From assembly GCA_002336765.1 (NCBI GenBank), contig DDES01000173.1, positions 1 to 10,143 on the forward strand: 10,143 bases of DNA, given 5' to 3'. Below, in pieces: positions 1 to 6,464 of the stretch (position 1 is the stretch's first letter; every line of letters begins with the position of its first letter). A program made the translations under genes and the position numbers. The notes under the pieces are model-generated. The model saw only the letters and a list, made by a program, of their open reading frames with translations. It was not told the origin of the DNA and did not search any database. This DNA comes from Novosphingobium sp. UBA1948 (GTDB taxonomy: Bacteria > Pseudomonadota > Alphaproteobacteria > Sphingomonadales > Sphingomonadaceae).

Positions 1-75
1 GCGATGGAGTTCCTGCTCGACAAGATGAAGGATTCCAAGACCAACGAGGACTTCTTCGCGACGATGAACCAGTAA
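1..75 (+). CDS. rho: Transcription termination factor Rho, C-terminal end (partial)
   Basis: Only the last 24 codons and the stop are in the window; the gene begins upstream. The visible peptide (MEFLLDKMKDSKTNEDFFATMNQ after a leading Ala) matches the C-terminal tail typical of bacterial Rho, the hexameric RNA helicase that ends transcription at Rho-dependent sites. The RNA-binding and ATPase domains lie outside the window and cannot be checked. In many alphaproteobacteria rho sits next to mnmE/mnmG/parAB near the origin, which fits the genes that follow. An intrinsic terminator lies just after the stop codon, so rho looks like the last gene of its own transcription unit. Confidence 0.85.
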   Translation, partial: AMEFLLDKMKDSKTNEDFFATMNQ

Positions 76-93
76 GTCCATCACTCATGAAAA

Positions 94-134
94 GCGGGGG
101 CGGGGGGCTGTGGTCCATCCGCCCCTTTTCTTTT
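94..134 (+). terminator. Intrinsic terminator after rho
   Basis: The seven-base arm GGGGCGG at 97-103 pairs perfectly with CCGCCCC at 119-125. A 15-nt loop separates the arms, and a T-rich run (TTTTCTTTT, 126-134) follows at once. A short A run lies just before the stem. This is the standard intrinsic terminator layout, placed 19 nt after the rho stop. It would insulate the downstream small gene and mnmE from rho transcription. Confidence 0.7.
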
Positions 135-170
135 GGTGCGCGGCATGTCAGCCTTGCCGCCCGATGTTTT

Positions 171-175
171 AAGGA
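171..175 (+). promoter_or_regulatory. Ribosome binding site deciding the start of the small protein
   Basis: AAGGA lies 10 nt before the ATG at 186. The open frame reaches further 5', so this Shine-Dalgarno match is the main sequence reason for the short 80-residue model. Confidence 0.6.
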
Positions 176-185
176 ACCAAGCGCC

Positions 186-428
186 ATGAAAGTGAATGTC
201 GAAGTGGAGTGCACGCCCGAAGAGGCTCGCCGCTTTCTGGGCCTGCCCGATGTGTCCAAGGCCAACGAAGCCTATGTCGATGCGATTACCAACGCCATGC
301 AGGGCGGTGTCTCGCTGGACCAGTTGCACGACCTGTCGAAGCAGATCGCGCCGATGGGCCAGATGGGGCTGAAGCTGTTCCAGCAATTCATGGAAGCGGG
401 TGCGTCGATGGCAAGCGGCAAGAAGTAG
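186..428 (+). CDS. Small conserved protein of unknown function (DUF6489-like)
   Basis: The product is an 80-residue acidic-to-neutral protein with no signal peptide or obvious membrane segment, so it is probably cytoplasmic. It opens MKVNVEVECTPEEARRFLGLPDVSK and ends in a Met/Gly/Lys-rich tail. I recognise this opening as that of a small alphaproteobacterial family that I believe is DUF6489, but I know no function for it. The frame stays open further upstream (from position 87). I chose the ATG at 186 because AAGGA (171-175) lies 10 nt before it and because the recognisable family sequence starts there. The upstream extension would also run through the rho terminator. The gene lies 13 nt before mnmE and may be cotranscribed with it. 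Promoter elements between 135 and 170 are not convincing. Confidence 0.8.
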   Translation: MKVNVEVECTPEEARRFLGLPDVSKANEAYVDAITNAMQGGVSLDQLHDLSKQIAPMGQMGLKLFQQFMEAGASMASGKK

Positions 429-441
429 AATTCACCTCCCC

Positions 442-1716
442 ATGAATGATACGATTTTTGCCTGTTCGAGCGGGGCGCCTCCGGCTGCGATCGGCGTGAT
501 CCGCATCAGTGGGCCGCGGGCGGGTGATGCGCTGCGGGCTTTGGCGGGCAGGGTGCCAGCAGCACGGCGCGCCAGCCTGGGGCGGTTGCGGGATGGCGAT
601 GGTGGCTTGCTTGACCATGCTTTGCTGCTGTGGTTTCCAGCGCCCCATACGGCAACAGGCGAGGATCTGGCCGAGATCCATTGCCACGGCGGACGGGCGG
701 TGATCGCGGCGGTGGAAAGTGCCTTGGGTGCTCTGGATGGATTGCGTCGCGCCGAGGCCGGTGAGTTTACGAGGCGTGCCTTTGCCAACGGGCGGATGGA
801 TCTGGCCGAGGCGGAAGGGTTGGGCGATTTACTGGCGGCCGAGACCGAGCTTCAGCGACAGAGCGCGATGTCGATGGCGGATGGCGTGCTGTCGCGCCAG
901 ATCAAGGCGTGGCGTGCGCAGGTTTTGCACCTCTCGGCAATGGTCGAGGCGGTACTGGATTTCGCGGACGAGGATGATGTGGCGCTGCCCGTGGATTTCG
1001 TCCAGAGCCTGAATGTGTTCCACGTGGAACTTTCGCATTGGTTGATACGTCCGCGTGCGGAGGCACTGCGCGAGGGTTTCAAGGTGGTGATCGCGGGGCC
1101 ACCCAATGCGGGCAAGAGCACGCTGTTCAATGCGCTGGTCGAGAGCGACGCGGCTATCATCACCCCCTTGGCGGGCACGACGCGCGACATATTGATGCGG
1201 CCTGTGGCGCTGATGGGCGTGCCTTTCCAGTTCCTCGATACGGCAGGCCTGCGTGCGGATGGCGCGGATGTGGTGGAGGAGATCGGGATCGCGCGTGCGC
1301 GAACAGCTATGGCGCAAGCCGATCTGGTGCTGTGGCTCGGGCCTGAAGGCGAGGGGCCGGACGGCGCATGGGAGATCGAGGCGCAGATTGATCGCGGCGA
1401 TCATCGCGTCAAGCAGGCACCACGCCATCGATTGTCCGGCAAGACCGGTGAAGGGGTGGATGCCCTGCGCCGCGCGCTGGTGGAGGAGGCGCGGAATCAT
1501 CTGCCCAAGGCGGGAGCGGTGGCGCTCAACGCGCGGCAGCATGGTCTGTTGGCAGAGGCGGCAGAAGCCTTGGGTGCTGTAAGGCCTCAGGGTGATCTGC
1601 TGTTGGTCGCTGAAAATTTGCGGCTGGCACGCCTCGCCTTTGATCGGCTCCTGGGTGGTGCCAGCACCGAGGATATGCTCGACGCGCTGTTTGGACGTTT
1701 TTGCATCGGCAAATGA
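442..1716 (+). CDS. mnmE: tRNA uridine-5-carboxymethylaminomethyl(34) synthesis GTPase MnmE
   Basis: With MnmG this GTPase installs the (carboxymethyl)aminomethyl group on wobble U34 of certain tRNAs, in the cytoplasm. The 424-residue protein is slightly shorter than E. coli MnmE. The N-terminal folate-binding domain includes the CHGG motif (81-84) and the EFTRRAF region (108-114). A helical domain follows, with an inserted G domain: G1 GPPNAGKST (219-227), GTTRD (245-249), G3 DTAG (266-269) and a G5-like SGKTGEG (332-338). The protein ends in FCIGK with the catalytic Cys421. The usual G4 motif NKxD appears degraded to AQID (314-317). An ATG start 14 codons into the open frame is chosen because MNDTIFACSSGAPPAAIGVIRISGP is the family N-terminus; no good Shine-Dalgarno precedes it. 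A parS site is encoded within residues 192-197. Confidence 0.95.
   Translation: MNDTIFACSSGAPPAAIGVIRISGPRAGDALRALAGRVPAARRASLGRLRDGDGGLLDHALLLWFPAPHTATGEDLAEIHCHGGRAVIAAVESALGALDGLRRAEAGEFTRRAFANGRMDLAEAEGLGDLLAAETELQRQSAMSMADGVLSRQIKAWRAQVLHLSAMVEAVLDFADEDDVALPVDFVQSLNVFHVELSHWLIRPRAEALREGFKVVIAGPPNAGKSTLFNALVESDAAIITPLAGTTRDILMRPVALMGVPFQFLDTAGLRADGADVVEEIGIARARTAMAQADLVLWLGPEGEGPDGAWEIEAQIDRGDHRVKQAPRHRLSGKTGEGVDALRRALVEEARNHLPKAGAVALNARQHGLLAEAAEALGAVRPQGDLLLVAENLRLARLAFDRLLGGASTEDMLDALFGRFCIGK
1016..1031. promoter_or_regulatory. parS site 1, inside mnmE
   Basis: TGTTCCACGTGGAACT contains the perfect 14-bp palindrome GTTCCACGTGGAAC and matches the bacterial parS consensus (TGTTNCACGTGAAACA-like) except at the edges. 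It lies within the mnmE reading frame and is read as Val-Phe-His-Val-Glu-Leu (192-197), in the helical region before the G domain. ParB encoded at 5016-5948 is the expected ligand. That it is bound in the cell is inferred. Confidence 0.85.
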
Positions 1717-1732
1717 TGTTCCACGTGGAACG
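1717..1732. promoter_or_regulatory. parS site 2, mnmE–mnmG intergenic
   Basis: TGTTCCACGTGGAACG begins at the base after the mnmE TGA stop and fills much of the 38-bp gap before mnmG. It shares the 14-bp palindrome GTTCCACGTGGAAC with sites 1 and 4. It is the only one of the four sites outside coding sequence. Its position ahead of the mnmG–rsmG–parA–parB run means that ParB bound here could affect that transcription, but nothing in the sequence shows this. Confidence 0.87.
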
Positions 1733-1754
1733 ATTTTGAGCTAGGGCCAGCGCC

Positions 1755-3599
1755 ATGCAGCAATTCGACATCCTTGTCGTCGGCGGAGGCCACGCCGGCG
1801 TAGAAGCCGCCGCCGTTGCCGCGCGCATGGGCGCTCGGGTGGCGCTGGTGAGTTTCGACCTCTCGGTGGTTGGCGCCATGAGCTGCAACCCCGCCATCGG
1901 CGGCCTTGGCAAGGGCCATCTGGTGCGCGAGGTGGACGCCTTTGACGGGCTGATGGGTCGCGCCGCCGATGCCGCCGCGATCCACTATCGCATGCTCAAC
2001 CGCAGCAAGGGCAGCGCTGTACAGGGCCCGCGTATTCAGGCCGACCGCAAGCTGTTCAAGGCCGCGATCCAGTCGATGCTGGGCCAGCAGGGCGACCTTA
2101 CGCAAATCGCGGGCGAGGCGGCCGCGCTGGTGATCGAGCAGGGCCGCGTGATTGGCATTGATCTGGCCGATGGCACGCGGATCATGGCGGGGGCGGTGGT
2201 GCTGTGCACCGGCACCTTCCTTGGCGGCACCTTGTTTCGCGGCGAGGAGCAGATCATCGGCGGGCGCATCGGCGAAGCGGCGGCGCACAAGCTGGCATCC
2301 CAGATGCGCGAAAGCCTACCGATGGCACGGCTCAAGACCGGCACGCCGCCGCGGCTCGACGGCCGCACCATCGATTGGTCACGGCTCGATGTACAGGAGA
2401 GCGACGCCGATCCGTGGTGCATGTCGGCGATGGGTGAGGCTCGTCCCAACCCGCAAGTCTTTTGCGCGATCACCCGCACCAACCCGCAGACGCATGATAT
2501 CATCCGCGCCAACCTGCATCACTCGCCTCTCTTCAGCGGGGCAATCGGCGCGCGTGGCCCGCGCTATTGCCCCAGCATCGAGGACAAGATCCACCGCTTT
2601 GCCGACCGCGACGGGCACCAGATTTTCCTTGAGCCGGAAGGTCTCGATGACCCGCTGGTCTATCCCAATGGTGTTTCGACCAGCCTGCCCGCCGAGGTGC
2701 AGTTGCAGATGATGCGCAGCATGGAAGGGCTGGAGAAGGTCGAGATCACCGTGGCGGGCTATGCCGTGGAATATGACCATATCGACCCGCGCGCCCTGCG
2801 TCCCAGTCTTGAGCTGCGCGCCTTGCCAGGCCTCTATTGCGCAGGCCAGATCAATGGCACCACCGGCTATGAGGAGGCCGCCGCGCAAGGGCTGGTGGCG
2901 GGGATGCATGCCACCGCCGCTGTGCTGGGCCGCGAGGCGCCCGCGCTGGATCGGGCCAATTCCTATATGGCGGTGATGATCGACGATCTCACCCTGCATG
3001 GTGTGACCGAGCCCTATCGTATGTTGACCGCGCGTGCCGAATATCGTCTGCGGTTGCGCGCCAACAATGCCACCACGCGGCTGACGCCTTTAGCGCTGGC
3101 GGCGGGTGCCGTGGGGCCGGTGCGGGCGGCATGGTTTGCGCGCCGCGAGGAGGAAAAGCTGCGGCTGGAAGAAGCACTGGAGCAGACCGCCACCGCGCAG
3201 GATCTGGCCAGCGTCGGAATCAGCGCCAAGGCGGATGCCGGTCGTTTACCGTTGCGCGAATGGTTGCGCTTTGATGGGGTGGCCATCGAAACCCTGCGCC
3301 CGTGGTTGGGCGAGGCGCTGGATGCTGATGCGACGCTGGTGGAGGAGGTGGCGGAGAACGCGGCCTATGCACCTTACCTCGCTCGACAGGAGCGTGAGCT
3401 TAAAGACCTGCGCTCCAATGAGGCGCTGCCCTTGGCGGAAGACTTCCCCTATGCGGACATCGCGGGTCTTTCGAGCGAGATGGTGGAGCGCTTGTCCAAA
3501 GCACGCCCGACCACTCTGGCGGCGGCAGGGCGCGTGGCGGGGGTGACGCCTGCCGCGCTGGCGGCGCTGCTCGTGCATGCGAAAAGGATTGCCGGATGA
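1755..3599 (+). CDS. mnmG: tRNA uridine-5-carboxymethylaminomethyl(34) synthesis enzyme MnmG
   Basis: This is the FAD-dependent partner of MnmE in wobble-uridine modification. At 614 residues it is close to the E. coli length (about 629). The N-terminal Rossmann FAD site is VVGGGHAG (8-15). SCNPAIGG carries the conserved Cys44. Both family signature motifs are intact: GPRYCPSIEDKI (268-279, with Cys272) and AGQINGTTGYEEAAAQG (from 363). The C-terminal helical region that contacts tRNA and MnmE is present and complete. The ATG at 1755 gives the canonical N-terminus and is preceded by only a weak AGGG. The stop overlaps the rsmG start (ATGA). Cotranscription with the downstream rsmG, parA and parB is likely. 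Nothing is missing or odd apart from the parS site just upstream. Confidence 0.97.
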   Translation: MQQFDILVVGGGHAGVEAAAVAARMGARVALVSFDLSVVGAMSCNPAIGGLGKGHLVREVDAFDGLMGRAADAAAIHYRMLNRSKGSAVQGPRIQADRKLFKAAIQSMLGQQGDLTQIAGEAAALVIEQGRVIGIDLADGTRIMAGAVVLCTGTFLGGTLFRGEEQIIGGRIGEAAAHKLASQMRESLPMARLKTGTPPRLDGRTIDWSRLDVQESDADPWCMSAMGEARPNPQVFCAITRTNPQTHDIIRANLHHSPLFSGAIGARGPRYCPSIEDKIHRFADRDGHQIFLEPEGLDDPLVYPNGVSTSLPAEVQLQMMRSMEGLEKVEITVAGYAVEYDHIDPRALRPSLELRALPGLYCAGQINGTTGYEEAAAQGLVAGMHATAAVLGREAPALDRANSYMAVMIDDLTLHGVTEPYRMLTARAEYRLRLRANNATTRLTPLALAAGAVGPVRAAWFARREEEKLRLEEALEQTATAQDLASVGISAKADAGRLPLREWLRFDGVAIETLRPWLGEALDADATLVEEVAENAAYAPYLARQERELKDLRSNEALPLAEDFPYADIAGLSSEMVERLSKARPTTLAAAGRVAGVTPAALAALLVHAKRIAG

Positions 3600-4243
3600 C
3601 GATCATCGACAGCGAGCAGGCTGCCAAGGACTGGCTGTGCTCGATTCCCGAAGGCACGCCGGAAGGCGTGGCACGGATGGAGAAACTGGTGGCGATGCTG
3701 GCCGAGGAGAACAAGGTTCAGAACCTTGTGTCCGCCGTCAGCCTTGATGCGGTGTGGCAGCGGCATATCGTCGATTCGGCGCAGTTGCTCACCCATGTTC
3801 CACGTGAAACAGCTTCGCCCTGGCTGGACCTCGGCACCGGCGCTGGCTTCCCCGGCATTGTCGTCGCCGCGTTGCGCCCCGAGTGCGAGGTGGTGATGGT
3901 CGAATCGCGCAACCGGCGAATCGACTGGCTCGACCGCGTGGTGGAGGCGCTCGATCTGCCCCACGCCCATGTGGTGGGGCAGAGGCTCGAAATGGTCGAG
4001 GCGCGCGCCTATTCGGTCATCTCGGCGCGCGCCTTTGCCCCGCTCGACAAGTTGCTCAAGCTATCCGCAGCTTTTTCCACAAGGGACACGTTTTACGTGT
4101 TGCCCAAGGGACGCTCGGCGGGCGATGAACTGGCTGCGTTGAAACGATCGGTGCGTGAAGGGTTCCACGTGGAACAATCACTGACCGACCCGCACGCGGG
4201 CGTGATCGTTGGCCATCTCAATCCGAAGGGGCTGAAGCTGTGA
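3596..4243 (+). CDS. rsmG: 16S rRNA (guanine(527)-N7)-methyltransferase RsmG
   Basis: RsmG uses S-adenosylmethionine to methylate N7 of G527 in 16S rRNA; loss in other bacteria gives low-level streptomycin resistance. The protein is 215 residues (E. coli 207). The SAM-binding motif I is DLGTGAGFPG (78-87). Other family features are NKVQNLVS (39-46), ISARAFAPLDKLL (142-154) and LPKGR (169-173). The start ATG overlaps the mnmG stop by 4 bp, with AAGGA about 7 nt upstream inside mnmG. The stop overlaps the parA GTG start. Two parS sites are embedded: one encodes His67-Thr72, in the linker just before the SAM motif, and one encodes Phe190-Gln194 near the C-terminus. Both lie outside the conserved catalytic motifs. 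Confidence 0.96.
   Translation: MTIIDSEQAAKDWLCSIPEGTPEGVARMEKLVAMLAEENKVQNLVSAVSLDAVWQRHIVDSAQLLTHVPRETASPWLDLGTGAGFPGIVVAALRPECEVVMVESRNRRIDWLDRVVEALDLPHAHVVGQRLEMVEARAYSVISARAFAPLDKLLKLSAAFSTRDTFYVLPKGRSAGDELAALKRSVREGFHVEQSLTDPHAGVIVGHLNPKGLKL
3796..3811. promoter_or_regulatory. parS site 3, inside rsmG
   Basis: TGTTCCACGTGAAACA fits the full 16-bp consensus TGTTNCACGTGAAACA exactly, making it the best match of the four. It is read in the rsmG frame as HVPRET (67-72), a different frame relative to the site from the one used at sites 1 and 4. Confidence 0.9.
4161..4176. promoter_or_regulatory. parS site 4, inside rsmG near parA
   Basis: GGTTCCACGTGGAACA carries the same perfect 14-bp palindrome as sites 1 and 2, with G instead of T at the first position. 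It is read as FHVEQ (190-194) of RsmG and lies only 64 bp before the parA start codon, so bound ParB could plausibly affect parAB transcription (inference). Confidence 0.85.
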
Positions 4244-5019
4244 TTAGCATTGCCGTTGCCAACCAGAAGGGCGGAGTGGGCAAGACCACCACCGCGATCA
4301 ATCTGGCCACTGCCTTTGCGGCCACCGGCTGGCGTACGCTGCTGATCGATCTTGATCCGCAGGGCAATGCCTCGACCGGCGTTGGCGTGGGCGCGGCCAT
4401 GCGCGATTATTCGACCTATGACCTGCTGGTGGGCGAATCGACGCTGGAGGAATGCACCGTTCCCACCTCCATTCCCGGCCTTGATCTGGTGCCCGCCACG
4501 GTGGATCTGTCGGGCGCCGAGGTCGAGCTGGTGTCGGTCGATGGCCGCACAGATCGCCTGCGCAAGGCGCTGTCGGGCGACAAGGCGGCCCACGATATCT
4601 GCTTCATCGACTGCCCGCCCTCGCTGGGTCTGCTGACCCTCAACGCCCTGACGGCGGCGGATACGGTGCTGGTGCCGTTGCAATGCGAGTTCTTTGCCCT
4701 CGAGGGTCTGAGCCAGTTGCTGCAAACCGTTGAGCGGGTGCAGCAGCGCTTCAACCCCGATCTGGGGATCATCGGCGTGGCGCTCACCATGTTTGACCGC
4801 CGCAACCGGCTGACCGATCAGGTGAGCGACGATGTGCGCGATTGCCTTGGCAAGCTGGTGTTCGAAACCTCGATCCCGCGCAATGTCCGCCTGTCCGAGG
4901 CGCCAAGCCATGGCCTGCCCGCGCTGATTTACGACCAGCATTGCACGGGCAGCCGTGCCTATATGGCGCTGGCGCGTGAATTGATTGCCCGTCTGCCCGA
5001 GAACAGGAAAGCCGCATGA
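4240..5019 (+). CDS. parA: Chromosome-partitioning ATPase ParA (Soj family)
   Basis: ParA dimerises on ATP, binds nucleoid DNA, and is released by ParB–parS complexes, driving separation of replicated origins. The 259-residue protein has the short chromosomal-type N-terminus (no HTH extension, unlike many plasmid ParAs). It shows the deviant Walker A KGGVGKTT (10-17) with its signature Lys10, and a Walker B stretch ICFIDCPP (120-127, Asp124). The LEGLSQLLQT and TMFDRRNRLTDQV segments are typical of chromosomal ParA. The start is a GTG overlapping the rsmG stop as GTGA; the next sequence, ISIAVANQKGG, begins the first beta strand, so this start is well supported. The stop overlaps the parB ATG. 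The parS sites upstream confirm the chromosomal partition role. Confidence 0.96.
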   Translation: MISIAVANQKGGVGKTTTAINLATAFAATGWRTLLIDLDPQGNASTGVGVGAAMRDYSTYDLLVGESTLEECTVPTSIPGLDLVPATVDLSGAEVELVSVDGRTDRLRKALSGDKAAHDICFIDCPPSLGLLTLNALTAADTVLVPLQCEFFALEGLSQLLQTVERVQQRFNPDLGIIGVALTMFDRRNRLTDQVSDDVRDCLGKLVFETSIPRNVRLSEAPSHGLPALIYDQHCTGSRAYMALARELIARLPENRKAA

Positions 5020-5948
5020 GTGACGATGTGACCGCACCCGCCCGCCGCAAGCCCGCCGCCTTGGGCCGTGGTCTTCAGGCCTTGATGGGCGACAGCCGTC
5101 GCGAGGCACCGGTGGCCAGTGTCGAGGCATCGGGCGGCGGCGTGGAGAGCGGGTTGGCGCAACTGGCCATCGCCACGATCGAGCCGGATCCCGATCAGCC
5201 GCGCCGTCATTTCGACGATGCGGCGCTCGACGAACTGGCCGCCTCGATCGCCGCGCGCGGGGTGATCCAGCCGGTGATCGTCGTGCCGCTGGGCGAGGGC
5301 CGCTATCGTCTCGTGGCGGGCGAACGCCGCTGGCGCGCGGCGCAGCGGGCACAGTTGCACGAGATTCCCGCGCTGGTGCGCAAGCTGTCGCAGCGCGAGG
5401 TGATGGCCATCGCGCTGATCGAGAACCTCCAGCGCGAGGATTTGAACCCCATCGAAGAGGCGCGCGCCTATCAGCGTCTGGCCGAGGGCGAGGGGATGAC
5501 CCAGGCTGACATCGCCCGCATGGTCGACAAGAGCCGCAGCCATGTCGCCAATATCCAGCGCTTGCTGAGCCTGCCCGAAAGCGTGATCCGCATGGTGGAG
5601 GGCGCCGAGCTGTCGATGGGCCATGCCCGCGCGCTGATCGGGGCGGAGGATGCCGAGGGGTTGGCCAAACAGGCGGTGGCCAAGGGCTTGTCGGTGCGCG
5701 AGGTGGAGCAGATGGTGCGCCGCCAATCGGGCCGTGAGGCACCGGTGAAGCGTCACGCGCGCGCCGAATACAAATCCGCCGCCAATGCCGACATTGCCGC
5801 GATGGAGCGGCATCTGGAGGAATTTCTGGGCCTCAGCGTCAAGATCAGCGCAGATGCCGATCCCAGCTCGGGCGCGGTGACGATCCGCTATCGCACGCTC
5901 GACCAGCTTGATCTGATCTGCCAGCGTCTGACGGGCGAGGGGATTTAA
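5016..5948 (+). CDS. parB: Chromosome-partitioning protein ParB (Spo0J family CTPase)
   Basis: ParB loads at parS, binds CTP, closes as a clamp and spreads along DNA, and it stimulates ParA. The protein is 310 residues. The ParA-contacting N-terminal motif is LGRGLQALMGD (16-26). The CTP-binding ParB/Srx domain follows, with GVIQPVIV (82-89), GERRWRA (102-108) and ENLQREDLNP (136-145). The helix-turn-helix that reads parS is around 162-184 (TQADIARMVDKSRSHVANIQ). A C-terminal dimerisation region ends with a basic linker and helix (about 245-310). The ATG overlaps the parA stop by 4 bp. All motifs needed for CTP-dependent loading are present. It ends the operon: the next gene is convergent. 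Confidence 0.97.
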   Translation: MSDDVTAPARRKPAALGRGLQALMGDSRREAPVASVEASGGGVESGLAQLAIATIEPDPDQPRRHFDDAALDELAASIAARGVIQPVIVVPLGEGRYRLVAGERRWRAAQRAQLHEIPALVRKLSQREVMAIALIENLQREDLNPIEEARAYQRLAEGEGMTQADIARMVDKSRSHVANIQRLLSLPESVIRMVEGAELSMGHARALIGAEDAEGLAKQAVAKGLSVREVEQMVRRQSGREAPVKRHARAEYKSAANADIAAMERHLEEFLGLSVKISADADPSSGAVTIRYRTLDQLDLICQRLTGEGI

Positions 5949-5960
5949 CGTCCTCGCCCG
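5932..5960. terminator. Possible hairpin terminator at the end of parB
   Basis: CGGGCGAGG (5932-5940) pairs perfectly with CCTCGCCCG (5952-5960) around an 11-nt loop that contains the parB stop codon. A smaller hairpin follows: GCGGAT 5968-5973 with ATCCGC 5977-5982, overlapping the stop of the convergent gene. Neither has a T tract, so intrinsic termination is unsure. The site would serve two convergent genes. Confidence 0.4.
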
Positions 5961-5972
5961 CAAGGTAGCGGA

Positions 5973-6410
5973 TTAGATCCGCACGCGCTTGTCATGCACC
6001 ACGCGGCGCTTGATCGCCTTGCGGGTGGTGATAACCCTGGTTTCCACCACCTGCTCGGGGCACTCCTCGGTGGTTTCGGTCACGCTTACCGGCACGGCAT
6101 AGCCATAGGTGGGGTGCGGTGCGCCACCAGCCTGATAGAAGGTCCACCAGCGTTCGCAGGTGCCTGCGGTGTCGGCGGTGGCCATGCCCGGATTGTTGTT
6201 CAGGCGGCGGGCGCATTCGGTCAGCCAGTCCTGACGCGGCATGCCGCCCTGCATCGGACCCTGCGCCGGCGGTTCGCCTGCATAGAAGGCGCCAGCGGCC
6301 GGTGGCGGAGGTGGCGCGATGGGCTGGTTGATCTGTGCGGAGGCGGGTGCGGCAGCCAGTAAGGCGCCAATGAGCAGGGTAGGGGCGATCAAAAGCGGAC
6401 GATAGGCCAT
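5973..6410 (-). CDS. Secreted or periplasmic small protein of unknown function
   Basis: The 145-residue product starts with a clear signal peptide: a short basic start (MAYR), then a hydrophobic core (LLIAPTLLIGALLAAA), then a likely cleavage after APASA before QINQ. The mature part has a proline-rich stretch (PIAPPPPPAAG). Next comes DWLTECARRL, which resembles a WL..CRRR segment in sphingomonad envelope proteins. There follow Tyr/Gly-rich sequence, a CPEQVVETRVITTR segment and a very basic end (KAIKRRVVHDKRVRI). Three cysteines remain after cleavage. I know no function. The frame also allows a GTG start four codons earlier; I prefer the ATG at 6410 because AAGG lies 11 nt upstream of it and overlaps the GTG option. 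The gene lies downstream of msrC on the same strand with a gap of about 114 nt. Confidence 0.75.
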   Translation of the reverse strand: MAYRPLLIAPTLLIGALLAAAPASAQINQPIAPPPPPAAGAFYAGEPPAQGPMQGGMPRQDWLTECARRLNNNPGMATADTAGTCERWWTFYQAGGAPHPTYGYAVPVSVTETTEECPEQVVETRVITTRKAIKRRVVHDKRVRI

Positions 6411-6446
6411 GATTGTCAGCACCTTATGCCGGATCGTGGGAGTCTT

Positions 6447-6464
6447 GTTAATAAAGGTTAATAA
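6447..6464. promoter_or_regulatory. Tandem GTTAATAA repeat, possible regulator site
   Basis: GTTAATAA occurs at 6447-6454 and again at 6457-6464, one helical turn apart, in the 5' region of the secreted-protein gene. On the - strand this reads TTAACCTTTATTAAC. That resembles the CtrA box TTAA-N7-TTAA of alphaproteobacteria but with a 6-nt spacer. Another TTAACC lies at 6493-6498 (- strand). Binding by CtrA is a guess. Confidence 0.3.

Noticed and set aside
87..185. N-terminal extension of the small protein back to position 87
   Set aside because: It would translate the terminator hairpin, and a better ribosome site and the family-like N-terminus lie at 186.
829..2288. Long - strand open frames (829-1542, 1587-2288) opposite mnmE and mnmG
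   Set aside because: Their sequences are His/Arg/Gln-rich and match no family, while the + strand carries unambiguous MnmE and MnmG.
4061..4081. DnaA-box-like sequences (CTATCCGCA, TTTTCCACA), considered as an origin
   Set aside because: They have two and one mismatches to TTATCCACA, lie inside rsmG, and have no AT-rich unwinding region or further boxes nearby.
4093..5742. Open frame of 549 codons on the - strand, antisense to rsmG/parA/parB
   Set aside because: It is a by-product of GC-rich codon use opposite well-recognised genes. Its translation is Arg/Pro/Ser-rich without any family resemblance.
4959..5963. Open frame of 334 codons antisense to parB
   Set aside because: It is a shadow of parB, which has every expected motif; the antisense translation has no recognisable domain or good start.
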